Origin: an uncultured Oscillibacter sp.
GTDB lineage: Bacteria; Bacillota; Clostridia; Oscillospirales; Oscillospiraceae
Reading direction: 5' to 3'
Assembly: GCA_900544615.1 (NCBI GenBank)
Contig: UQVS01000028.1
Coordinates: forward strand, 1-23,142
Length of the DNA stretch: 23,142 bases
This document shows, piece after piece, positions 1-6,576 of the stretch (position 1 is the stretch's first letter; every line of letters starts with the position of its first letter). Under the pieces are notes generated by a model that did not search any database, was not told the origin of the DNA, and worked only from the letters and a program-made list of their open reading frames with translations. The translations under genes and the position numbers were made by a program.

Positions 1-88
1 ATATCATCGCTCCCTCAAGGGGCGTTGATACCGGTTTTGAAGGTGTTTTGTGGGGAGATATCCCCGTTCGAAAATATAACAAGATAAA

Positions 89-145
89 GAGAGGTGCCCC
101 TAATTGGGCCCCTCTCAGCCACAAAGCCCCGCAGTGCGGGGCTTT
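89..145. terminator. Tandem stem-loops, possible minus-strand terminator
   Basis: The second hairpin is AAAGCCCCGC (123-132), loop AGT, GCGGGGCTTT (136-145). The first, 89-116, is followed on the minus strand by a T-rich run (TTTATCTTG...TATATTTT). This suits termination of leftward transcription, though no minus-strand gene is seen to its right. On plus, only three T residues follow the second hairpin, so it would be a weak terminator there. Confidence 0.4.
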
Positions 146-487
146 CCGAGGTTTTGAAACCGCAGTCTAAGGTGCACCTTGAGAAGTGTTTTCGCGGTCG
201 TAGGTGAACGTCAGACACGAAAAATGCCCGTGACGGCAGACTTTTCGAAGTGGACGTTCCGCAGGCGTTTGAGGAAATCGCAGTTTTCAAGCGCACGAAA
301 AAAGTGCTTTCAGCACAGCGGCGATTTTCAGCGCAGATCGTACATATTTTGCGCCGCTGTAGTCAATGGAAAGGGATTCTTGACCGTTCGAAAATCGAAC
401 CGCTGTAACCCAAAAGACCGTCCCCGGCGGCTCAAAAATTGCGCCTCCATAGACAAAGATAGGGCATCCCCTTCAAATGATAACTTT

Positions 488-516
488 TTGATAACAGTTC
501 GGTTTTCCGGTAGCTT
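488..516 (+). promoter_or_regulatory. Possible weak integrase promoter
   Basis: TTGATA (488-493), a 17-base spacer and TAGCTT (511-516) form a poor sigma-A match 48 bases before the integrase start. The -35 overlaps the second TGATAAC repeat. The -10 matches the consensus at only three positions, so this is tentative. Confidence 0.25.
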
Positions 517-563
517 TGTCCTCTTGGTTACGGTATTGTTCGTTGCGAAAGGGGGCTGATACC

Positions 564-1715
564 ATGCCAAAAAGACGAGCGAACGGGGAAGGGAACATCC
601 GCAAACGAAAGGACGGTCGATGGGAGGGAAGATACACTGTCGGTCACGATCCGGAAACTGGCAAAGCCATCATCAAGAACGTCCTCGGCAAGACGCAAAC
701 GGAAGTAAAAGAAAAGCTGAAGAAAGCCATCGAGGAAAACGTCGGCATCGACTACGGCAAGGCAAAAACCTACACCGTGGGAAGTTGGCTGGAGGTCTGG
801 ATGGAGAACTACGCCAAGGTGAAACTCAGACCGTCCACGTTCAAGACCAGCCAAGGTTTTCTGAAAAACCACATCAAGCCGCAGATCGGCGGCATCCCGC
901 TGGCAGACCTGACTTCTCTGGACTTGCAGAGGTTCTACAAGCATCTGCTGGACGGCGGCCGGGTAGACCGCATCGAGGCCAAGAAAAAGCCGAAAGGGTT
1001 AGCACCCAAGACGGTACGGAACATCCACCAAATGATCGGCTCGGCGTACAACCTCGCTATTGAGCAGCACCTCGTCACGAAAAATCCCACACAGGGCTGC
1101 GCCTTGCCAAAAGTCGAACACAAGGAGATGAAAACCCTGACCGCCGACCAACTCAGCGCCTTCTTCCAGGAGGCCAAGGACAGCGGCGTGTACGAACTCT
1201 ACTACCTCGACCTCGCCACAGGACTACGCCGTGGGGAACTGCTGGGATTGAAGTGGACGGACGTCGACCTCGACCGTGGTGTGCTGAAAATCCAGCGGGC
1301 CATCTCACGGCAGAACGGCAAAGTAGTCGAGGCCCCGCTGAAAACGAAAAACGCCTACCGCACACTGCCCTTGTCGGCAGACGCGATAAGCGTACTGAAA
1401 ATGCAGAAATGCAAAGTTGGGAACAGTGAATGGGTGTTCCCGTCCCCCACCGGAGGCCCCATGTCGCCGGACAGCGTCCTGCACATGCTCCAGCGGGTGC
1501 TGAAACGGGCAGGGCTGCCTCGCATCCGCTTTCATGACCTGCGCCACACTTTCGCAACCATGGCACTGCAAAACGGAGTGGACGTCAAGACCGTGTCCTC
1601 GATGCTGGGTCACTACTCCGCGGGCTTTACGCTGGACACCTACGCCCACGTCACCACCGACGCCCAACTCAAAGCCGCCCAGACGATGGGGAACATCCTC
1701 TCCCGTGCTGTCTGA
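564..1715 (+). CDS. Tyrosine-family site-specific integrase
   Basis: This 383-residue protein catalyses integration and excision of a mobile element by strand exchange through a 3'-phosphotyrosine intermediate. The order is an N-terminal arm-binding domain (about 10-55), a SAM-like core-binding domain (about 75-170) and the catalytic domain (about 190-383). The catalytic set is intact: R222 in TGLRRGE, K260 in APLKTK, H324 and R327 in HDLRHT, H350 in MLGH, and Y360 in DTYAHV. Length is normal for Tn916/phage-type integrases. ATG at 564 is preferred over the in-frame ATG at 516, because AAAGGGGG lies 8 bases before 564 and the family sequence starts there. The gene runs toward a tRNA-Arg 3' end 117 bases away, the classical target of such enzymes. 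No excisionase or other element gene is in view, so element type (phage, ICE or remnant) cannot be told. Confidence 0.93.
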   Translation: MPKRRANGEGNIRKRKDGRWEGRYTVGHDPETGKAIIKNVLGKTQTEVKEKLKKAIEENVGIDYGKAKTYTVGSWLEVWMENYAKVKLRPSTFKTSQGFLKNHIKPQIGGIPLADLTSLDLQRFYKHLLDGGRVDRIEAKKKPKGLAPKTVRNIHQMIGSAYNLAIEQHLVTKNPTQGCALPKVEHKEMKTLTADQLSAFFQEAKDSGVYELYYLDLATGLRRGELLGLKWTDVDLDRGVLKIQRAISRQNGKVVEAPLKTKNAYRTLPLSADAISVLKMQKCKVGNSEWVFPSPTGGPMSPDSVLHMLQRVLKRAGLPRIRFHDLRHTFATMALQNGVDVKTVSSMLGHYSAGFTLDTYAHVTTDAQLKAAQTMGNILSRAV

Positions 1716-1797
1716 CGGTTTCCGCTATCCGCTCCCGTTGGGGTCAGCGTTTGGGTCGGAAAAAAGCAGTACCCAAAAAACGGAACTTATGAAAAGC

Positions 1798-1833
1798 AAA
1801 AGTCCTCGAAATCAGACGATTTCGAGGACTTTT
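1798..1833. terminator. Perfect 16-bp stem-loop between integrase and tRNA-Arg
   Basis: AAAAGTCCTCGAAATC (1798-1813), loop AGAC, then its exact reverse complement ending in TTTT (1818-1833). Read on minus it follows the tRNA directly and ends in a T run, as expected for a Rho-independent terminator of the tRNA. It works equally on plus for the integrase. The outer end coincides with the last base of the tRNA CCA, so it lies at or next to the probable attachment site. Confidence 0.8.
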
Positions 1834-1909
1834 GGTACGCCGTGAGGGATTCGAACCCCCGGCCTTCTGGTCCGTAGCCAGACGCTCTATCCAGCTGAGC
1901 TAACGGCGC
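1833..1909 (-). tRNA. tRNA-Arg (anticodon ACG)
   Basis: A 77-nt cloverleaf on the minus strand with genome-encoded CCA. The acceptor is GCGCCGT with ACGGCGT, the anticodon stem is TCTGG/CCAGA around loop CTACGGA (anticodon ACG), and the T-arm has TTCGAAT. The D-arm GCTC...GAGC is standard. The first acceptor pair is G1-U72 rather than G-C. ACG is read as ICG after deamination and decodes CGU, CGC and CGA. The 3' end faces the integrase, so the gene is the probable integration target and its 3' part may be element-derived. Confidence 0.95.
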
Positions 1910-1936
1910 GTACTGTTTGCTTCAAACAGCTTAATA

Positions 1937-1965
1937 AGAATACCACACCTGTTTTCAAAATGCAA
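1937..1965 (-). promoter_or_regulatory. Promoter of tRNA-Arg
   Basis: On minus, TTGCAT (1965-1960), a 17-base spacer and TATTCT (1942-1937) lie about 28 bases upstream of the mature tRNA 5' end. Match and spacing are good for sigma-A. Confidence 0.7.
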
Positions 1966-2002
1966 GCCTTTTTTCAAAATTTCCACACTTTTTTTGAAAG
2001 CC

Positions 2003-2031
2003 TTGTAATGCGGCGGCTCTTTTGCTATACT
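2003..2031 (+). promoter_or_regulatory. Promoter of the DivIVA-domain gene
   Basis: TTGTAA (2003-2008), a 17-base spacer and TATACT (2026-2031), with an extended TGC just before the -10. The expected start is near 2038, giving a 40-base leader to ATG 2078. Confidence 0.75.
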
Positions 2032-2077
2032 GAATACAAAATATGAAGCAGCAAACTATGCGGAAAGCGGTGCGGCA

Positions 2078-2674
2078 ATGGAACAATACACAATTAAGAG
2101 CGTTGCCTTCGGTGGCTTTGATAAAGAGGATGTAGCCCGTTACATTGAACAGATCTCTCAGGAGACAGGAAAGCTTCGGGAAGAGCGGGACGCTCTGCGG
2201 GAGCAGGCAGAGAGCGCGGCGCAGGAGGTGGAAGCGCTGCGGGAACAGGTGCAGCAGCTGACGGCAGCGAAGGCACAGCTGGAAACGGAAGTGCAGCGTC
2301 TGGCCTCAGCTGAGGAGGAGAACGCCGACCTGCGGTCGCAGCTGGAGACGCTGCGGCCGGATGCGGAGGCGCACATCATGCTCCGCGATCAGGTGGGAAC
2401 CATTGAGTGCGAGGCTCGTCAGCGGGCAGCGGCGCTTGAGGAGCGAACGGCAGGTCAGATGAAAAAAACGCTGGATCTGTTCCACCAGCAGTACCAGATG
2501 CTTATGAGTACGTTTGAAACGGCGTCCAGCCATATGACGGCAGAACTTCGGAAAATGGAGGTTTCGCTGGCACAGCTGCCCAGAACCATGGATCAGACCG
2601 GCAAGGAACTCAATCAGCTGGCGTCCACTCTGGAAAGAGCAGATCACAGTATTGGCGAAACTGACAGAAAGTAA
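2078..2674 (+). CDS. DivIVA-domain coiled-coil protein
   Basis: A 198-residue cytoplasmic protein. The N-terminus (residues 1-25, with VAFGGFDKEDVARYIEQI) matches the DivIVA/GpsB membrane-binding head. A long charged, Glu/Gln/Ala-rich coiled coil covers about 25-105. The C-terminal half (130-198) is also helical and less repetitive. DivIVA proteins gather at curved membrane and at division sites and recruit partners in septation or wall growth; the partner here is unknown. The coiled coil makes it resemble the shorter DivIVA-domain paralogues of clostridia rather than Bacillus DivIVA. It stands alone as one transcription unit with its own promoter and a strong terminator. GGAAAG about 10 bases before the ATG is the likely ribosome binding site. 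The exact role is not assignable. Confidence 0.85.
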   Translation: MEQYTIKSVAFGGFDKEDVARYIEQISQETGKLREERDALREQAESAAQEVEALREQVQQLTAAKAQLETEVQRLASAEEENADLRSQLETLRPDAEAHIMLRDQVGTIECEARQRAAALEERTAGQMKKTLDLFHQQYQMLMSTFETASSHMTAELRKMEVSLAQLPRTMDQTGKELNQLASTLERADHSIGETDRK

Positions 2675-2693
2675 AAGAAAAATACCGAAAGAG

Positions 2694-2728
2694 AAGCGCA
2701 GAGGACAGGAAATCCTCTGCGCTTTTTT
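2694..2728 (+). terminator. Rho-independent terminator of the DivIVA-domain gene
   Basis: AAGCGCAGAGGA (2694-2705), a seven-base loop, and TCCTCTGCGCTT (2713-2724), merging into a run of six T. It begins 20 bases after the stop codon. Confidence 0.92.
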
Positions 2729-2968
2729 CGGGTTATTCAGGAAAGTTTGATAGATATATAACAAACATACTCGCGTATTTTTTAACAATATCTGTTGAAA
2801 TCAACAAAAATACGGCAAAAAAAGAAAAAACAAGGCCCTCACCTCGCTGGTAGCATTTTATCACAAAAAAACGGAAAATGAAATATGAAATTATATCGAA
2901 AATAAACGATTGGCGCTGCGGGTTCTTGTACAAAAAGGGAAAAGTGTTGGAATCCGATTCTGTTTTTC
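2729..2968. other. AT-rich intergenic stretch before the ATPase promoter
   Basis: No gene is supported here; an open frame from 2878 to 3081 lacks a ribosome binding site and crosses the promoter. The stretch is much more AT-rich than its surroundings. It holds an inverted repeat CGTATTTTT (2774-2782) with AAAAATACG (2806-2814), whose loop contains the palindrome TGTTGAAATCAACA (2793-2806). Its function is unknown. Confidence 0.5.
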
Positions 2969-2997
2969 TTGTTTTCACGAAATTTTTACCGTATACT
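2969..2997 (+). promoter_or_regulatory. Main promoter of the V-type ATPase operon
   Basis: TTGTTT (2969-2974), a 17-base spacer and TATACT (2992-2997). Transcription should start near 3004, giving a leader of about 150 bases before the first ATPase gene. It is the best sigma-A match in the gap and lies just before the operon. Confidence 0.7.
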
Positions 2998-3009
2998 GGT
3001 AACGGTAAC
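2986..3009. promoter_or_regulatory. Operator-like repeat over the ATPase promoter
   Basis: TTACC (2986-2990) and GGTAA (2998-3002) form an inverted repeat around the -10 hexamer. A second GGTAAC (3004-3009) follows GGTAAC (2998-3003) directly at the expected start site. Such symmetry across a -10 suits a repressor or a spacer-twisting activator. No regulator gene is adjacent and I cannot name the protein. Confidence 0.45.
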
Positions 3010-3155
3010 AAAAAATGCCGAGAAATGAAGCCGTGTGTTGATAGAACAGCCAAATTTTGGGAAGTCTATTCCTTTGGATGAAAGGGGAGGGAAGAGAATA
3101 GCGGGCGAATCCACAACACATCCCGATCTGAGTGAGGAGAGAAGGTGAAAGGAAG

Positions 3156-3470
3156 ATGTCCTTAGAGGCGATCAAACAGGTTACAGAAACGGAAGAGAAC
3201 ATCCAGACGCACAAGGCCGCTGCGGAGGCGGAGGCGCGGCAGATCGTAGCTGACGCGGAAAAGGCCGGACAGGCGCTTGTAAAGCAGATGCGTTCCAAAG
3301 CGGCGGAGCAGGGAAAGAAACTGCTCCGGCAGGCAGAGGAACGGGCTGCGATCCGGGCGAAAGAGATCGAGGCCGGGGCGGAAGCGGAGAGCGTCCGCCA
3401 GCGGCAGCAGGCGGAAGCCCGTTTGAAGGAGACCGCTGAGTTTATCGTAGAAAGGGTAGTGAAACACTGA
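3156..3470 (+). CDS. ntpF: V-type ATPase peripheral stalk subunit (NtpF / subunit H-G)
   Basis: A 104-residue, almost wholly helical, Ala/Glu/Arg-rich protein. In V/A-type ATPases this subunit pairs with subunit E to form the peripheral stalk that stops the A3B3 head from turning. Evidence is the coiled-coil composition, the size, and first place in an operon with the exact E. hirae order F-I-K-E-C-G-A-B-D. ATG 3156 is chosen; GGAGAGAAGG (3136-3145) lies about 10 bases upstream. A GTG at 3132 would add eight residues but would bury that binding site. The stop is one base before the subunit I start, so translation is probably coupled. Confidence 0.85.
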   Translation: MSLEAIKQVTETEENIQTHKAAAEAEARQIVADAEKAGQALVKQMRSKAAEQGKKLLRQAEERAAIRAKEIEAGAEAESVRQRQQAEARLKETAEFIVERVVKH

Positions 3471-3471
3471 G

Positions 3472-5400
3472 ATGGCCATTGTCAAAATGAAAAAGCTTCA
3501 TGTCATTGCAATGGCGGATCGCAGGGAAGCACTTCTAAAAGGACTGCTGCATCTTGGCTGTGTGGAGATCAGTGAGCCGGAGGAGATCCTCTCGGATCCC
3601 CAATGGGCATCGCTGTTTCAGCGGGGAACCTCGGCGCTGGCCCGGAAAAAGGGCGAGCTGAGCGACGTCAACACGGCGCTGGATGCGATCCGGCAGTACG
3701 CGGGGCTGAAAGACGGTATGTTCATCAAGCGCCATCCCATCACCGAAGCGGAATTTCTGGATGCCGGCGCCGCAGAAAAGGCACAGGCGGCCTGCGATGC
3801 GGTGCGGGCGCAGCTGGGAACGCTGGCGCAGGCGCAGAGCGAACAGGGACGGCTGGAAAGCCGAATCGCCGCGCTGACGCCGTGGAAAGATCTGGATCTC
3901 CCACTGGAACAGTCCGGTACGGCGCACACCGTTTTCCGCCTGGGGGTCTGCCCCGGACAGACGGACACGGGGGCGATCCGTGTACAGATGGAGGCGGAGG
4001 GTCTGGCAGCAGAGCTGTATGAGATCAGCGCCGACAAATTGCAGAAGTATTTGCTTGTGATCGTCCACCGTGACGATGAGGAAAAGACGCAGGAGCTGCT
4101 GCGGCCCTATGGGTTCAGCGTGGTTTCCTTTCAGGGGCTGACCGGCACGGCGGCGGAGAATATCCGGGCGCTGGAGCAGGCTCTGGAAGCAAATCGGAAG
4201 TCTCAGGCTGACGCCGCTGCCGCCATTGCGGCCAACGGGGAAAACCGGGACGCCCTGCGGGTCTACGCCGACCGGCTCCGGGCGGAGGCCGCCAAGGAGC
4301 AGAGCGCAGAGAACATCCTGTCGGACGATGAGGTTCTGTATTTTCAGGGCTGGGTCCCGGCGGAGAAGGAGAATGCCGTCGGCACATTCCTGACGGAAAA
4401 CGGCTGCGCGTGGGAAACGCTGGATCCTACGGAGGAAGAAATTCCCGATGTGCCGGTCCAGCTGAAGAACAACTGGCTCACCAAGCCGCTGAACATGGTG
4501 ACGGAGATGTACTCCCTGCCGCGGTATGACAATGTGGATCCCAATCCCCTGATGGCACCGTTCTTCATCCTGTTTTACGGCATCATGATGGCGGATATGG
4601 GCTACGGGCTGCTGATGATTCTGGCGGGACTGCTCATTACAAAGAAGTACCATCCCAAGGGAACGGCGGGGAACCTCTTCGGACTGCTGACCCTGTGCGG
4701 TGTCAGCACCTTTATCATGGGCGCGATCACCGGCGGCTTCTTCGGCGATTTTCTGACGCAGGCGGTCAAGCTTACCACCGGCGGCGACTTTGCCCTTCCG
4801 GCGCTGTTTACCCCGCTGGACGACACCCTGATGATCCTCATCGGAGCCATGGCGCTGGGACTGGTACAGATCGTCACCGGCATGGCCATCAGCTTCATCC
4901 GGAAGCTGAAAAGGGGACAGGTCATGGACGCCGTGTGGGAAGAGCTGACATGGTGGATCGTGTTCGCCGGAGTCGGCCTGATGGCCGCCGGGGTCACCAA
5001 CCTTGTCCTCTACGCGGGCATCGCCATGGTGATCCTTGGGCCGGTGCTGACCAACAAGGGCTTCGGCAAGATCACAGGAATCTTCGGCTCTCTGTACAAT
5101 CACATCACTGGGTACTTCGGAGATATCCTCTCCTATTCCCGCCTGATGGCCCTGATGCTGGCAGGCAGCGTCATTGCACAGGTGTTCAACACGCTGGGCG
5201 CGATTCCCGGCAACATCATCGTGTTCGTGGTGATCTCCATGGCGGGCAACGCCCTGAACTTTGCCCTGAACCTGTTGGGCTGCTATGTCCACGACCTGCG
5301 GCTCCAGTGTCTGGAGTACTTCAACAAGTTCTATGAGGACGGCGGCAGGCCCTTCCGGCCGCTGATGGCGGATACCAAATACGTTGACATTACTAAATAA
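3472..5400 (+). CDS. ntpI: V-type ATPase subunit I (subunit a), ion-channel stator
   Basis: A 642-residue membrane subunit that carries ions to and from the rotor ring and anchors the peripheral stalk. The N-terminal half (about 1-340) is soluble with long helices. The C-terminal half (about 350-620) has seven or eight hydrophobic segments, including runs such as FFILFYGIMMADMGYGLLMI. The family's essential arginine is R557 in the conserved motif ILSYSRLMALMLAGS, equivalent to the SYLRLWALSLAH arginine of eukaryotic subunit a. Length is normal for NtpI/AtpI of V-type enzymes. It follows ntpF by one base and precedes the ring subunit by 24 bases. Confidence 0.96.
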   Translation: MAIVKMKKLHVIAMADRREALLKGLLHLGCVEISEPEEILSDPQWASLFQRGTSALARKKGELSDVNTALDAIRQYAGLKDGMFIKRHPITEAEFLDAGAAEKAQAACDAVRAQLGTLAQAQSEQGRLESRIAALTPWKDLDLPLEQSGTAHTVFRLGVCPGQTDTGAIRVQMEAEGLAAELYEISADKLQKYLLVIVHRDDEEKTQELLRPYGFSVVSFQGLTGTAAENIRALEQALEANRKSQADAAAAIAANGENRDALRVYADRLRAEAAKEQSAENILSDDEVLYFQGWVPAEKENAVGTFLTENGCAWETLDPTEEEIPDVPVQLKNNWLTKPLNMVTEMYSLPRYDNVDPNPLMAPFFILFYGIMMADMGYGLLMILAGLLITKKYHPKGTAGNLFGLLTLCGVSTFIMGAITGGFFGDFLTQAVKLTTGGDFALPALFTPLDDTLMILIGAMALGLVQIVTGMAISFIRKLKRGQVMDAVWEELTWWIVFAGVGLMAAGVTNLVLYAGIAMVILGPVLTNKGFGKITGIFGSLYNHITGYFGDILSYSRLMALMLAGSVIAQVFNTLGAIPGNIIVFVVISMAGNALNFALNLLGCYVHDLRLQCLEYFNKFYEDGGRPFRPLMADTKYVDITK

Positions 5401-5424
5401 TCAATTTTTAGGAGGAACCCTATT

Positions 5425-5952
5425 ATGACTGAATTGACTCAGATGTTTGAATTGCAGCAGAGCGGTACTTTCTTTGGCAGCTGGGGCGGTCTGGCTCTGG
5501 CCCTGCTGGGCGCGGGCCTTGCGGCCGTTCTCTCCGGCATTGGCTCTGCCAAGGGTACCGGCATGGCCGGTGAAGCCGGCGCAGGCCTGCTGTGCCAGGA
5601 CCCCGGCAAGTTCGGCAAGGTTATGATTCTGCAGGTGATCCCCGGCACTCAGGGCCTGTATGGCCTGGTGGTCTGGTTCTTTGCCATCTTCCGCATGGGT
5701 CTGCTGTCTGGCTCCCTGCCGGAGCTGACGGTGGCGCAGGGCTTCCAGTATCTGGCTGCCTGCCTGCCCATGGCGCTGGGCGGCCTGTTCTCCGCCATTG
5801 CACAGGGCCGCGTGGCCGCTGCTTCCATCAACATTCTGGCCAAGAAGCCGGACGACTGGTCCAAGGGCATGGTGCTCTGCATCACCGTGGAGTTCTACGC
5901 CATTCTGGCACTGCTGGCTTCCATGCTGATGATCATCAATATCAGCGCCTGA
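5425..5952 (+). CDS. ntpK: V-type ATPase rotor-ring subunit K (proteolipid), likely Na+-binding
   Basis: A 175-residue proteolipid with two fused hairpins (four membrane segments, about 20-42, 64-92, 107-133 and 148-173). Rings of this subunit turn as ions pass. The residues that coordinate Na+ in E. hirae NtpK are all present: T75, Q76 and Y79 in PGTQGLYG, Q127 in AIAQGRVAAA, and the ion-carrying E156 in VEFYAIL. The distance Q127-E156 equals that between Q110 and E139 of E. hirae. The spacing between Q76 and Q127 is six residues longer. Only the second hairpin carries the carboxylate, as usual for 16-kDa-type V-ATPase proteolipids. GGAGG at 5411-5415 sets the start. A sodium-motive function is inferred from these ligands, not measured. 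Confidence 0.95.
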   Translation: MTELTQMFELQQSGTFFGSWGGLALALLGAGLAAVLSGIGSAKGTGMAGEAGAGLLCQDPGKFGKVMILQVIPGTQGLYGLVVWFFAIFRMGLLSGSLPELTVAQGFQYLAACLPMALGGLFSAIAQGRVAAASINILAKKPDDWSKGMVLCITVEFYAILALLASMLMIINISA

Positions 5953-5977
5953 TCCCTGTGAGAAAGGGGATTCAACT

Positions 5978-6562
5978 ATGAACGGAATTGAAACCATTAT
6001 CCAGCGGCTGAATACCAACGCCAGGGCCGATACGGACGCTCTGCTGGATAAGGCGCGTCAGGAGGCTGCGGCCATTACCGCCCGCTATCAGGCGCAGGCG
6101 GATCAGGAAGCAGCCAATCTGGCTGCCCGCAATCAGCGCAACGCCGCAGAGCGGGAGGAGCGCCTTGTCAGCGCCGCCCAGATGGAGGCTCGGAAAACCA
6201 TTCTGGCCGCCAAGCAGGCAGTGATGGAGGAGGTCTACGCAAAGGCACTGGATCAGCTGCGGAATCTGCCGCAGGAGCGTTGCGTGGAGGTGCTGACGTC
6301 CCTGCTGGAGCAGGCGGCACCGGAGGGGAAGGGCGAAGTCCTCTTCTCCGCACAGGATCGGGACACCGTGGGCCGCGCCGCGGTAGACGCTGCCAATGCG
6401 AAAACCGGCGGCAGGCTGACCATCTCGGAGGAGACGGCCAGCATCCCCGGCGGCTTCATCCTCCGCAACGGCAGCATTGAGGTCAACTGCGCTTTTGATA
6501 CCCTGATCCGCCTGCAAAAGACGGAGACGGCGGGGCAGGTGGCCCAGCGGCTGTTCGGCTAA
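5978..6562 (+). CDS. ntpE: V-type ATPase peripheral stalk subunit E
   Basis: A 194-residue soluble protein. The N-terminal half (about 10-95) is a charged coiled-coil helix rich in Ala, Gln, Arg and Glu. The C-terminal half (about 100-190) is a small globular domain that binds the top of subunit B. With NtpF it builds the stator stalk. Family, size and operon position agree with E. hirae NtpE. AAGGGGA (5964-5970) stands eight bases before the ATG. The gap to the next gene is 14 bases. Confidence 0.92.
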   Translation: MNGIETIIQRLNTNARADTDALLDKARQEAAAITARYQAQADQEAANLAARNQRNAAEREERLVSAAQMEARKTILAAKQAVMEEVYAKALDQLRNLPQERCVEVLTSLLEQAAPEGKGEVLFSAQDRDTVGRAAVDAANAKTGGRLTISEETASIPGGFILRNGSIEVNCAFDTLIRLQKTETAGQVAQRLFG

Positions 6563-6576
6563 GGGGGGAGGATGCC

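Larger units (their letters stand above)
1..563. other. Non-coding edge of integrated element, upstream of integrase
   Basis: I see no convincing gene in this stretch. Open frames here lack good ribosome binding sites and recognisable protein sequence. It holds two adjacent stem-loops: one at 89-116 (GAGAGG-T-GCCC pairing with GGGC-C-CCTCTC, one mismatch) and a perfect 10-bp one at 123-145. Two copies of TGATAAC sit 11 bases apart at 478-484 and 489-495, just upstream of the integrase. No excisionase gene is visible. It is read as part of the mobile element because it lies on the element side of the integrase. Confidence 0.5.

Noticed and set aside
179..559. 126-codon open frame upstream of the integrase, considered as an excisionase
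   Set aside because: It has no helix-turn-helix or winged-helix pattern, no ribosome binding site, and runs into the integrase leader.
2878..3081. 67-codon open frame across the ATPase promoter
   Set aside because: No ribosome binding site, AT-rich, and it covers the promoter and operator-like repeats.
3535..5292. 585-codon open frame on minus, opposite ntpI
   Set aside because: Antisense shadow of the ATPase subunit I; His/Gln/Asp-rich nonsense composition and no start signal.
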